Positions 1 to 5,318 of a stretch of DNA of 5,318 nt are shown piece after piece. The stretch spans positions 1 to 5,318 of the forward strand of contig JBEHWJ010000108.1 of the NCBI GenBank assembly GCA_040217755.1, in the 5' to 3' direction. How positions within the stretch are numbered: position 1 is the first letter of the stretch; every line of letters begins with the position of its first letter. The DNA is from PHAA01 sp040217755 (lineage in GTDB: Bacteria > Bacillota > Syntrophomonadia > Syntrophomonadales > Syntrophomonadaceae). The translations under genes were made by a program, and so were the position numbers. Below the pieces are notes generated by a model. The model saw only the letters and a list, made by a program, of their open reading frames with translations. It was not told where the DNA came from and made no database searches.

Positions 1-1
1 C

Positions 2-142
2 CAGGTCATCACCACTCTGGAGATGCGCATGAAATGCGGGATAGGCAAGTGTGGCCGCTGCAACATCGGCAGCGAATTCATCTGTCTGGACGGGCCGGTC
101 TACTACCTCAAACAACTGCGAGAACTACCGGCCGAATGGTAA
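2..142 (+). CDS. C-terminal end of a [2Fe-2S] FAD/NAD(P)-binding reductase subunit (AsrB / hydrogenase gamma type), 5' end outside window
   Basis: Only the last 46 residues are present, read in frame from base 2 to a TAA at 140-142; the start lies off the left edge. The fragment carries four cysteines spaced C-x4-C-x2-C-x7-C (fragment residues 12, 17, 20, 28) in the context MKCGIGKCGRCNIG, followed by CLDGPVYY. This is the C-terminal [2Fe-2S] cluster motif of the family containing PyrK, anaerobic sulfite reductase subunit B and the gamma subunit of NAD(P)-linked NiFe hydrogenases. These proteins pass electrons between a pyridine nucleotide, FAD and an iron-sulfur partner in the cytoplasm. The MKCGxGKCGxC form with a DGPV tail resembles the AsrB/hydrogenase-gamma branch more than PyrK, but the exact partner enzyme cannot be told without upstream genes. 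The family assignment is strong; the specific function is open. Confidence 0.85.
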   Translation, partial: QVITTLEMRMKCGIGKCGRCNIGSEFICLDGPVYYLKQLRELPAEW

Positions 143-220
143 ATTAGCTCGATGCAACCGGAGCGGGTTCATTTTTAATCGGTTGGTCTGCCAGAATATA
201 GACTTCCAGGACCACACGAA

Positions 221-253
221 AACGGGACAGGCCCAGGCCTATCCCGTTTTTTT
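221..253. terminator. Shared bidirectional Rho-independent terminator between convergent genes
   Basis: Arms at 223-232 and 237-246 form a 10-position stem with a 4-base loop (233-236), extended by A-T pairs at the base. On the plus strand it is followed by seven T (247-253), ending the reductase transcript. On the minus strand the same stem is followed by four U (complement of 219-222), ending the sod transcript, whose stop codon is about 30 bases away. Position 228/241 is a C-A mismatch in plus-strand RNA but a G-U wobble in minus-strand RNA, so the minus-strand stem is fully paired. Confidence 0.85.
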
Positions 254-274
254 ATTGCTAACTTTCTTTTCTGG

Positions 275-877
275 CTAGCACTTGCACTGCATCTGGAGAA
301 TGCGGCGGTTTACATCGTCCCAGTTGACCAGGTTCCACCAGGCTTCTACCCACCCGGCCCGTTTGTTCTGGTATTTGAGGTAATAGGCATGCTCCCAGAC
401 ATCGCATACCAACAGCGGCACCGCTCCCCACTGGGTCAGATCCTGATGTTTTTCTGCTTGCAGGACTACCAGTTTCTCAAACACCGGATTGCAGGCCAGT
501 ACCGCCCAGCCGGAGCCTTCGACCGCAACTGCCGAAGCGGTGAAGAGTTTCTTGAAGTTATTGAAGGAGCCGAAGTCGCGGTCGATCAGTTCCGCTGCCG
601 CTCCGGCAGCCGGCCCGCCCCCGCCCGGTTTCATGTTCTCCCAGAACATGGTATGGAGGATATGACCGGAGCCATGAAAAGCCAACTCCCGTTCGATGTG
701 TTTGATCAAAGCGAAATCACCTTTGGCGATCGCATCGGCCAATTTGGCCTCCGCGTTGTTAAGCCCATCTACGTACCCTTTGTGGTGCATATCATGGTGC
801 AATCGGACTGTCTCGGCATCATAATGAGGTTCCAGGGCGTCATAAGCATAGGGCAGTTCAGGTAGGGAATGAGCCAT
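275..877 (-). CDS. sod: Superoxide dismutase, Fe/Mn family (Mn-like)
   Basis: A complete 200-residue cytoplasmic enzyme converting superoxide to oxygen and hydrogen peroxide; the length is typical of the family. The metal ligands are visible: His27 in LHHDMHHKGY, His75 in HILHTMFW, and Asp159 and His163 in the signature DVWEHAYY. The second-sphere Tyr35 and His31 are also present. Gly71, four residues before His75, and Gln145 in the C-terminal domain are the arrangement usual in Mn enzymes; Fe enzymes carry the Gln in the N-terminal position. However, His144-Gln145 is not the standard Asn-Gln, so Fe or cambialistic use is possible. The ATG at 877 is preceded by AGAGGTG (885-891) with a 7-base spacer. 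The last residues are Cys-Lys-Cys, which is unusual. The gene appears to be transcribed alone: it has its own promoter and a terminator just past the stop. In an anaerobe it would protect oxygen-sensitive iron-sulfur enzymes. Confidence 0.97.
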   Translation of the reverse strand: MAHSLPELPYAYDALEPHYDAETVRLHHDMHHKGYVDGLNNAEAKLADAIAKGDFALIKHIERELAFHGSGHILHTMFWENMKPGGGGPAAGAAAELIDRDFGSFNNFKKLFTASAVAVEGSGWAVLACNPVFEKLVVLQAEKHQDLTQWGAVPLLVCDVWEHAYYLKYQNKRAGWVEAWWNLVNWDDVNRRILQMQCKC

Positions 878-915
878 TAACCAACACCTCTTTCCATATA
901 CTTCTTCTTATACTA

Positions 916-945
916 ATTCTAGCCTAAATCCAGCCCTCAAGCCAA
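916..945 (-). promoter_or_regulatory. Probable sigma-A-type promoter of the superoxide dismutase gene
   Basis: On the minus strand, TTGGCT (940-945) and TAGAAT (916-921) are separated by 18 bases. They match the -35 and -10 consensus at 4 and 5 of 6 positions. The -10 element lies about 25 bases upstream of the ribosome binding site at 885-891, giving a short leader. No clear operator palindrome for a peroxide or iron regulator was seen. Assigned by eye from consensus. Confidence 0.5.
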
Positions 946-1014
946 CCGTGTACCAAGCAAATTTTTAAGGTTTCAAATCGATGGTTAAGAGCCATGCAGA
1001 AATCAGGTACCGGG

Positions 1015-1053
1015 GAAAATAATGCGGCCCGGATGTGGTTGGCTCCGGGCCGC
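1015..1053 (-). terminator. Rho-independent terminator of the unknown membrane-anchored protein gene
   Basis: A perfect 10-bp GC-rich stem pairs 1024-1033 with 1044-1053 around a 10-base loop. In minus-strand RNA it is followed by AUUAUUUU (complement of 1016-1023). It lies about 130 bases past the stop codon at 1182, which implies a longish 3' untranslated region. Confidence 0.75.
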
Positions 1054-1181
1054 GGTAATTCTTGGCTTTGACACCGTTTCTTGATGGGCCGTCCCCACCG
1101 GATCAGGCCGCCCGCTGGTTGGCGGAGCCGAAAGCAGTGAGGGGAGATGAAGTCTTGGCTGCTGCCGCGGGCAGGGCTGTC

Positions 1182-1676
1182 TTACTGTATCAATTGGGCC
1201 CCATCCACCAGTCGGTTAGCCTTGGTCGTCATGTCATATTGAATGTAGACCGACTGTTTATCGAGATAGTTGAACTGCACCCTGACGATAACCATGCCAT
1301 CCTTGATGATGCCCTGATACTTGTCGGCCGGCACGGTGACCAGCTGGAAATAAGTTTCCCCGCGGTCCCGCGAATCCAACTTATCCTGTTCTATGACTAT
1401 CTCCTGCCGGGCCTTGTCGACGTAGTATTTTTTTATCTTGTCGGCATTGCCGCTTAATATATATAAAGCCTGGTCGTCATGAACAACCGGGAATACGGAG
1501 GCGTCTTGCCGGGCCTGGATAAAGGTGATCCCGTCATTGGTTATCCAACCTATACCCTGGTCGCGAAACATTTCCGGTATCTGCTGGACTTTGTCAACCT
1601 TGCCCATCGAAGCCAGATAAAGACCCGCCCCGGCCAGGACCACCACGGCTACCGCTATGGCAACATACTTCTTCAC
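1182..1676 (-). CDS. Membrane-anchored protein of unknown function, GTG start
   Basis: I do not recognise this 164-residue protein. Translation most likely begins at the GTG at 1676, because AAGGAGG (1684-1690) lies 7 bases upstream; the longer in-frame ATG at 1730 has no such site and would put charged residues ahead of the membrane segment. From this start, residues 1-4 contain two lysines, residues 5-22 are a hydrophobic helix rich in Ala and Val, and there is no lipobox cysteine. It should therefore be a signal anchor or secretory signal with the rest (about 140 residues) outside the membrane. The exported part is hydrophilic, mixed alpha/beta in look, with no cysteine and no recognised motif. 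Residues 80-105 are rich in Lys, Asp, Arg and Glu. The gene stands alone, flanked by its own terminator downstream and by a terminator and non-coding DNA upstream. Confidence 0.8.
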   Translation of the reverse strand: MKKYVAIAVAVVVLAGAGLYLASMGKVDKVQQIPEMFRDQGIGWITNDGITFIQARQDASVFPVVHDDQALYILSGNADKIKKYYVDKARQEIVIEQDKLDSRDRGETYFQLVTVPADKYQGIIKDGMVIVRVQFNYLDKQSVYIQYDMTTKANRLVDGAQLIQ

Positions 1677-1683
1677 GCCATTA

Positions 1684-1690
1684 CCTCCTT
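1684..1690 (-). promoter_or_regulatory. Ribosome binding site that fixes the GTG start
   Basis: AAGGAGG on the minus strand, 7 bases before the GTG at 1674-1676, is a near-perfect Shine-Dalgarno sequence. It decides against the upstream ATG at 1730, whose 5' flank has no comparable site. Confidence 0.9.
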
Positions 1691-2054
1691 TTCGATACGA
1701 CCCTATGCCACGCTCCATGATATGACCCAAACTTTCGGGGGTTCATGAGTCCAGGCCGTCGGTCTTGTTAATTCTATTCAGGAAGGTGGGCGAACATGCC
1801 ATCGTCGTTCCCCGGACACCTATGCAGCCCCCCAGAGGATGATCTTTAGGGCGGCGGCCGTCCCTGGCAAGCAACAGCTATTTACTATAAGCTGAGAAAC
1901 CCAGCTGGACTATTTGGCCTCCAAGACAAAAGAGCAGAGCCGGCAACCAAGCCGGGCTCTGCCGAGAATCATATTCAGTTGCGCGGGGTTCTGTGGATCA
2001 TCCAAAATATTTTCTTTACTTTTCGATAGGGTAGGGGAGCGATTTCAAGGGGAT
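1691..2054. other. Gene-free region of about 360 bases
   Basis: The region lies between the unknown gene's ribosome binding site and the mobB stop. It contains the mobB-side terminator (1921-1962), a 10-base AT palindrome (2004-2013), and otherwise unassigned sequence. The unknown gene's promoter must lie at about 1700-1920 if that gene is a separate unit, but no minus-strand -35/-10 pair there is convincing. A plus-strand micro-ORF of 17 codons at 1796-1849 has a purine-rich stretch upstream but nothing else in its favour. No riboswitch fold was recognised. Confidence 0.5.
1921..1962 (-). terminator. Rho-independent terminator after mobB
   Basis: Arms 1934-1944 and 1951-1962 form an 11-bp stem with one bulged base and a 6-base loop. 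Minus-strand RNA continues with UCUUUUGUC (complement of 1925-1933). It sits about 90 bases past the mobB stop and is the likely end of the four-gene minus-strand run. Confidence 0.75.
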
Positions 2055-2546
2055 TCAAACACAAGGTAATCCGCCGAATCGGCATACGAGTCGGACCAGG
2101 GTTTCCAAGTCATCGGCAGGAATTACGGGCAAGCCGCATTCCAGGGGGAAATCGCTTACCAGGGCTACGGTATGGGGAAGGAGCATTGGGACCGGGTCGA
2201 TCGCCTGGCGTATAACCTCAACCTTGGGCAGGGATTCTTTTTTGAAGCCTTCCACCAGTATCAGGTCGATATCCGCCGGTACTGATGCCAATATCTTTTC
2301 CAGGCTGGGCTCTTCCTCATGACGCTGGTACCGGATGCTGAGGAGCGGCGAGATGGCCGCTGCGAAATCGGCCCCGGCTTCCAGGATCAGTTCGGAATCC
2401 TTGCCCGGAAGGATAAACAGGTCGTGATGGGTATGTTTGATGAAAGCGATTTTTAATCCCTGTTGTTTCAGGCAGGCCACCAGCTGCCGTAAAAGCGTGG
2501 TTTTGCCAGCGTTATGGCGGCCGATAAAACTGATTACCGGTGTCAT
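2055..2546 (-). CDS. mobB: Molybdopterin-guanine dinucleotide biosynthesis protein B (MobB)
   Basis: A 163-residue cytoplasmic P-loop GTP-binding protein that assists MobA in converting molybdenum cofactor to its guanine dinucleotide form, used by enzymes such as formate dehydrogenases and DMSO-reductase-family proteins. Counting from the ATG at 2546, the Walker A loop is residues 9-17 (GRHNAGKTT). The MobB-specific IKHTHHD stretch is 36-42, PGKDS with the following EAGA is 47-59, and the LVEGFKKESLPKVEV signature is 97-111. Length and motif order match the stand-alone MobB family. The ATG at 2546 is chosen because GGAGAGG (2555-2561) lies 8 bases upstream and the protein then begins directly at the first beta strand; the in-frame ATG at 2585 lacks a ribosome binding site. 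It follows the MFS gene by 58 bases with no terminator seen between. No mobA, moeA or molybdoenzyme gene is in the window. Confidence 0.95.
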   Translation of the reverse strand: MTPVISFIGRHNAGKTTLLRQLVACLKQQGLKIAFIKHTHHDLFILPGKDSELILEAGADFAAAISPLLSIRYQRHEEEPSLEKILASVPADIDLILVEGFKKESLPKVEVIRQAIDPVPMLLPHTVALVSDFPLECGLPVIPADDLETLVRLVCRFGGLPCV

Positions 2547-2554
2547 ATCCAATC

Positions 2555-2561
2555 CCTCTCC
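2555..2561 (-). promoter_or_regulatory. Ribosome binding site of mobB
   Basis: GGAGAGG on the minus strand, 8 bases before the ATG at 2544-2546. It supports this start rather than the in-frame ATG 39 bases further upstream. Confidence 0.8.
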
Positions 2562-2604
2562 AAATATTTGCGTGTTGGAGGCCATTCGGGTCCGGGTTGA
2601 TCTT

Positions 2605-3801
2605 CTAGCTTACCTCTTTCCTGGCTGTTATGGGGTCGAGCGGGTGCAGCCGCGAACCGGTCACCAGGGTGGCCAGGCCTATCAAAACCACTATTATGCC
2701 GGTGTAATAACCGAAGTTCAGCCCCTGGTCCAGCATCCATCCCCCCAAGGCGGGCCCGATGGCCCGGCCCAGGCTGTCGTAGCCGTTGAGAACACCCATG
2801 GCGGAACCCTGGGCGCTCAAGGTACGCTTGGATACCGCCGCCGAAATAGATGGCCGGGTAAGACCGATACCGGTCGAGAAAACCGCCATGAAAATTATGG
2901 AGCTTGGTATATTGTAGGTGAAAATGAGCAGGCACAGGCTGATCCCCAGCAGGGTTATCCCCACGGTTGCGGTCCGCTCTTCACCTACCCGGTTGATCAT
3001 CCTTCCCACCAGCAGCCCCTGGACCAGGGCGGCGGTTATACCGGCGGTGGTAAAGGCCCAGCCGATATCAGAAGCGCTAAAAGACAGTTTGGCCTCGGTA
3101 AAAAGGGCGAAAGTGGCGTGGTTGATCGATTCGCCGATGCTGACTGCCAGGATTACCAGGAAAAATACCACCAGCGGGCTTCGCAATCCTTCCAACAGGG
3201 AGGCCCTTTCTATCCTGGTATGTTTGGTGACCCGCTTTTCCGGAGGAAGTGATTCGTTCAGCAACAACCAGATGGCGGCAGCATTGATGATTCCCAGCAG
3301 GCCGGCAAAAGTAAAAGGGAAGGCCAGCGAGATTTGGGACATCAGGCCGCCCAGTGCGGGACCGAAAACCATCCCCATGCCCATAGCCGCCCCTATCATA
3401 CCCATCGCCCCGCCTCGTTTTTCCAGGCTGGTGGAATCAGCCACATAGGCCATGGCAGTAGGCATGGTGGCACAGGAAAGACTGCCGCCCACTGCCCGGA
3501 TCAGGTACAACATCCATAGCTGGGTGGCATATCCGAAGAGGATAAAGGTGATGGCGTACCCGATGATACCAGCCAGCAGCACCGGTTTTCGCCCTATCCG
3601 ATCGGAATAAGCGCCCCAGATAGGGGCGAATATAAATTGGCAGACCGCATATACCGTAATAAGCAGACCCAACTGGAAACCGCTGGCCCCCAGCGATTCT
3701 GCATAGTAAGGCAATACGGGCATGATTATACTGAAGCCCAGACCCACCAAAAATATTGATCCAAAAAGTATAGCCATGGGTCTGCGGCCGGTTGTCTCCA
3801 T
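2605..3801 (-). CDS. Major facilitator superfamily efflux transporter, DHA1 (TetA-like) type
   Basis: A 398-residue integral membrane protein of the usual length for a 12-helix proton-coupled drug antiporter. Motif A, the loop between helices 2 and 3, is GAYSDRIGRKPVLL at residues 63-76. The motif B arginine is Arg102 (LIRAVGG). AYVADSTSLEKRGGAMG at 118-134 is typical of the tetracycline and multidrug branch. The antiporter motif C is seen as GMVFGPALGG at 143-152. A matching GPALGGW at 349-355 in the second half reflects the internal duplication of the fold. Residues 183-208 form the charged central loop. Substrate cannot be read from sequence; drug or metabolite export is likely. The ATG at 3801 is preceded by AAGGA (3813-3817) at a rather long 11-base spacing, and an in-frame TGA lies just upstream. 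The gene follows the SPFH gene by 78 bases. Confidence 0.93.
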   Translation of the reverse strand: METTGRRPMAILFGSIFLVGLGFSIIMPVLPYYAESLGASGFQLGLLITVYAVCQFIFAPIWGAYSDRIGRKPVLLAGIIGYAITFILFGYATQLWMLYLIRAVGGSLSCATMPTAMAYVADSTSLEKRGGAMGMIGAAMGMGMVFGPALGGLMSQISLAFPFTFAGLLGIINAAAIWLLLNESLPPEKRVTKHTRIERASLLEGLRSPLVVFFLVILAVSIGESINHATFALFTEAKLSFSASDIGWAFTTAGITAALVQGLLVGRMINRVGEERTATVGITLLGISLCLLIFTYNIPSSIIFMAVFSTGIGLTRPSISAAVSKRTLSAQGSAMGVLNGYDSLGRAIGPALGGWMLDQGLNFGYYTGIIVVLIGLATLVTGSRLHPLDPITARKEVS

Positions 3802-3879
3802 CGCCAGATCAATCCTTCACTGCCTCGACCATGGGCTTAATAAGATTCATTCTACTCTTTTGCGTTCTTTTCGACCAGT

Positions 3880-4839
3880 TTATTTTGGGGCGCCCGAATC
3901 GGCTGGGACTGAGCCAGCCACCTCCTTCAAAGCGGCGAAAACTCCCCCCAGACCGGCCAAGTCGCTGGGGATTATCAGTTTGGTGGCCTGCCCCTGGCCC
4001 AGGGCCTTGATGGCTTCCAGCGACTTCAGAGCCACCACCTTGTCGTCGATCCCAGCCTCCCGCAGCATCACCAGACTATCGGCGAAAGCCCTCTGAACAC
4101 TGAGTATGGCCTGGGCTTCGCCTTCGGCCTCGAGGATCTTGGCTTGCCGGGTACCCTCAGCCGTCCTGATATTGGCTTCCTTGATGCCCTCGGCATTAAG
4201 GATGTTGGCCTGTTTCCTGCCTTCCGCCTCCAATATCGCGGCGTTCTTCTGCCCCTCGGCCAGCAGGATGGCCTGGCGTTTTTCGCGCTCCGCCCGCATC
4301 TGTTTTTCCATGGCGGTTTGGATATCCTCGGGCGGGAGAATGTTTTTCAGCTCCACCCGGTTTACTTTTATGCCCCACTTATCGGTAGCTTCGTCAAGGA
4401 TGGAACGGAGCCTGGTATTGACCAGATCCCGGGAGGTAAGGGTCTCATCCAGTTCCAGATCACCGACTATGTTACGCAGGGTGGTAGCGGTCAGATTGTC
4501 GATGGCGAAAATCGGGTTCTGGATCTCATACACAAAACGAAAAGCATCGGTCACCTGATAGTATATTACGGTGTCGATCATCATGGTCACGTTGTCCTTG
4601 GTGATTACCGGTTGGGGGGCGAAACTGACCACCTGTTCCCGCAGATCGACGATGGCCCGAAAGCTGTCCACGAAGGGTATCAGCATGTTTATGCCCTGTT
4701 CCGCAGTCTTGTGGTACTTGCCCAACCGTTCCACTATGCCTACCGAGGCCTGGCGGATGATCTTAATGGAGGAATAGGCTATCAGGATCACGAACAGTAC
4801 CAGGATCACATTAACGAAAATAGACAATAGGGTATTCAT
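3880..4839 (-). CDS. SPFH/stomatin-family membrane protein (slipin, QmcA-like)
   Basis: A 319-residue prohibitin-homology protein of the slipin group, which oligomerises on the inner face of the membrane and is linked to membrane microdomains and quality control. Residues 3-22 are an N-terminal membrane helix. The SPFH domain spans about 25-190, with the typical stretches VGIVERLGKY (33-42), G-x3-LIPFVD (49-58), VDLREQVV (64-71) and ITKDNVTMMIDTVIYYQV (79-96). LRNIVGDLELDETLTSRD (121-138) and LKNILPPEDIQTAMEKQMRAEREKR (164-188) close the domain. A helical 11-residue repeat follows at 183-248, then a short C-terminal region ending near IIPSDLAGLGG. The ATG at 4839 is chosen because AAAGGA (4848-4853) lies 8 bases upstream; the ATG at 4848 overlaps that site. 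The gene lies 29 bases after the NfeD gene, a widely conserved pairing in which NfeD is thought to partner the SPFH protein. Confidence 0.96.
   Translation of the reverse strand: MNTLLSIFVNVILVLFVILIAYSSIKIIRQASVGIVERLGKYHKTAEQGINMLIPFVDSFRAIVDLREQVVSFAPQPVITKDNVTMMIDTVIYYQVTDAFRFVYEIQNPIFAIDNLTATTLRNIVGDLELDETLTSRDLVNTRLRSILDEATDKWGIKVNRVELKNILPPEDIQTAMEKQMRAEREKRQAILLAEGQKNAAILEAEGRKQANILNAEGIKEANIRTAEGTRQAKILEAEGEAQAILSVQRAFADSLVMLREAGIDDKVVALKSLEAIKALGQGQATKLIIPSDLAGLGGVFAALKEVAGSVPADSGAPK
4096..4293 (-). repeat. Six tandem 33-base units encoding an 11-residue coiled-coil repeat in the SPFH protein
   Basis: Residues 183-248 divide into six units of 11: AEREKRQAILL, AEGQKNAAILE, AEGRKQANILN, AEGIKEANIRT, AEGTRQAKILE and a degenerate AEGEAQAILSV. 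The core AEGxxxAxIL places Ala, Ala and Ile/Leu at fixed positions, a hendecad pattern expected for a long straight coiled coil. This is known in slipins. At DNA level the units are diverged but share the complement of GCCGAGGG-like starts, so duplication is plausible. Confidence 0.9.
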
Positions 4840-4847
4840 ACACCTCA

Positions 4848-4853
4848 TCCTTT
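4848..4853 (-). promoter_or_regulatory. Ribosome binding site of the SPFH gene
   Basis: AAAGGA on the minus strand, 8 bases before the ATG at 4837-4839. The upstream in-frame ATG at 4846-4848 abuts this site and so cannot use it, which decides the start. Confidence 0.75.
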
Positions 4854-4868
4854 CTAACGGTCAGAATC

Positions 4869-5306
4869 TCAGTTCAGATTAATAAAAGCTTTGTCGACCA
4901 CTAGTTTGACGCCGTCGACTCCCGTGACCACCACCCGGATATTATCTTCTATATATTCTTTGGATACGGCCGTCCAGATCTCCCCGTTGACTTTGACTTG
5001 CCCGTAATTCAGGGGCGAAATCGGGGTAAGGGACATTCCCTGCTGGCCGATCAGAGCCTTGACGTTGCTGACTTTGTCATGGGATTTGATGGTTTTCATC
5101 ACCAGGGGCCGGGTAAACACGATCAGTACCAAGGTTATGATGGAGAATACCAGCAGCTGGCCGGGCAGTGCGGTTAGAAGGCCCAAGCCGGCAGCGATGG
5201 CCACCAGCAGGGCGGCGATGGCCAGCCATAAAAACCAAAAGCCAGCGGTAAATATCTCTACCGCGCCGCACAAGATAGCGATCAGGATCCATTGCAGCGA
5301 TGACAT
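4869..5306 (-). CDS. NfeD-family membrane protein (short form)
   Basis: A complete 145-residue protein of the short NfeD class, lacking the ClpP-like protease domain of long NfeD proteins. Three hydrophobic segments are visible at about residues 4-22, 24-44 and 49-65. The conserved EIFTAGFWFLW motif is at 17-27 and TRPL at 65-68. The C-terminal OB-fold domain covers about 83-145, with the typical IGQQG (86-90), GQVKVNGEIWTAVS (102-115) and VDGVKLVV (130-137). The ATG at 5306 is preceded by GGAGGTG (5312-5318) at 5 bases. It is the first visible gene of the minus-strand run and lies 29 bases before the SPFH gene; such pairs (YbbK/QmcA with YbbJ-like NfeD) are proposed to act together in membrane organisation or protein quality control. 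The promoter is outside the window, to the right. Confidence 0.93.
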   Translation of the reverse strand: MSSLQWILIAILCGAVEIFTAGFWFLWLAIAALLVAIAAGLGLLTALPGQLLVFSIITLVLIVFTRPLVMKTIKSHDKVSNVKALIGQQGMSLTPISPLNYGQVKVNGEIWTAVSKEYIEDNIRVVVTGVDGVKLVVDKAFINLN

Positions 5307-5311
5307 ATATA

Positions 5312-5318
5312 CACCTCC
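5312..5318 (-). promoter_or_regulatory. Ribosome binding site of the NfeD gene
   Basis: GGAGGTG on the minus strand at the very edge of the window, 5 bases before the ATG at 5304-5306. It supports the start of the NfeD gene and may be cut by the window end. Confidence 0.8.

Larger units (their letters stand above)
878..1181. other. Intergenic region of about 300 bases between sod and the unknown gene
   Basis: It holds the sod ribosome binding site and promoter at its left end and the terminator hairpin of the gene at 1182-1676 in its middle. The remaining 128 bases (1054-1181) are a GC-rich 3' untranslated stretch downstream of that gene; apart from a small 5-bp hairpin (1162-1174) with no U tract, nothing further was recognised there. 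No convincing ORF with a ribosome binding site was found on either strand. Confidence 0.6.

Noticed and set aside
51..278. Plus-strand open frame of 75 codons at the left edge
   Set aside because: It runs out of frame over the [2Fe-2S] reductase end and through the terminator hairpin, so it is a shadow.
389..865. Plus-strand open frame of 158 codons opposite sod
   Set aside because: It is antisense to a dismutase with all metal ligands in place; no ribosome binding site or family resemblance.
1062..1457. Plus-strand open frame of 131 codons opposite the unknown gene
   Set aside because: It has no Shine-Dalgarno sequence and overlaps a minus-strand gene with a strong ribosome binding site and signal anchor.
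1796..1849. 17-codon plus-strand micro-ORF with a purine-rich stretch upstream
   Set aside because: Too short, with poor spacing, no downstream plus-strand gene to lead into, and no conservation evidence available.
1921..1970. Resemblance of GCAGAGCCGGCAACC to part of a cyclic-di-GMP riboswitch
   Set aside because: The surrounding conserved elements are missing and the sequence is fully explained as a terminator hairpin.
2437..3252. Plus-strand open frame of 271 codons across MFS and mobB
   Set aside because: It overlaps two well-supported minus-strand genes and their gap, and its composition (many Gly, Gln, Pro) is typical of an antisense shadow.
4144..4830. Plus-strand open frame of 228 codons across the SPFH gene
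   Set aside because: It is antisense to a clear SPFH gene with family motifs along its whole length; the frame has no ribosome binding site and no recognisable domain.

Overview
The window looks like an ordinary stretch of chromosome from an anaerobic, moderately GC-rich Gram-positive bacterium, probably a Clostridia / Peptococcaceae-type Bacillota. The evidence is the strong purine-rich ribosome binding sites (AAGGAGG, GGAGGTG), a GTG start, U-tailed hairpin terminators, and a gene set that mixes an iron-sulfur flavin-oxidoreductase subunit, a Mn/Fe superoxide dismutase and molybdenum cofactor maturation. The taxonomic placement is inference. No mobile element, CRISPR array, tRNA or rRNA was seen.

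Left part (1-1181): the last 46 codons of a plus-strand [2Fe-2S] reductase subunit (anaerobic sulfite reductase B / hydrogenase gamma type) converge on a minus-strand superoxide dismutase gene. One hairpin between them can terminate both transcripts. The sod gene has its own recognisable promoter. Middle (1182-2054): a single minus-strand gene encodes a small membrane-anchored protein of unknown function. It starts at a GTG behind a very strong ribosome binding site and is followed by a GC-rich terminator. Upstream of it is about 380 bases without a convincing gene, containing the terminator of the next unit.

Right part (2055-5318): four minus-strand genes in one direction with short gaps, in transcription order an NfeD-like membrane protein, an SPFH/stomatin-family protein, a DHA1-type MFS efflux transporter, and the molybdopterin-guanine dinucleotide biosynthesis protein MobB, ending at a hairpin terminator. 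NfeD and SPFH are a known membrane-organising partnership. The MFS gene and mobB appear to be co-transcribed passengers rather than functional partners.

I looked for an undescribed system and did not find strong evidence for one. The points most worth a second look are the unknown anchored protein, the six-unit 11-residue repeat in the SPFH protein, the Cys-Lys-Cys tail of the superoxide dismutase, and mobB sitting at the end of a membrane-protein operon.
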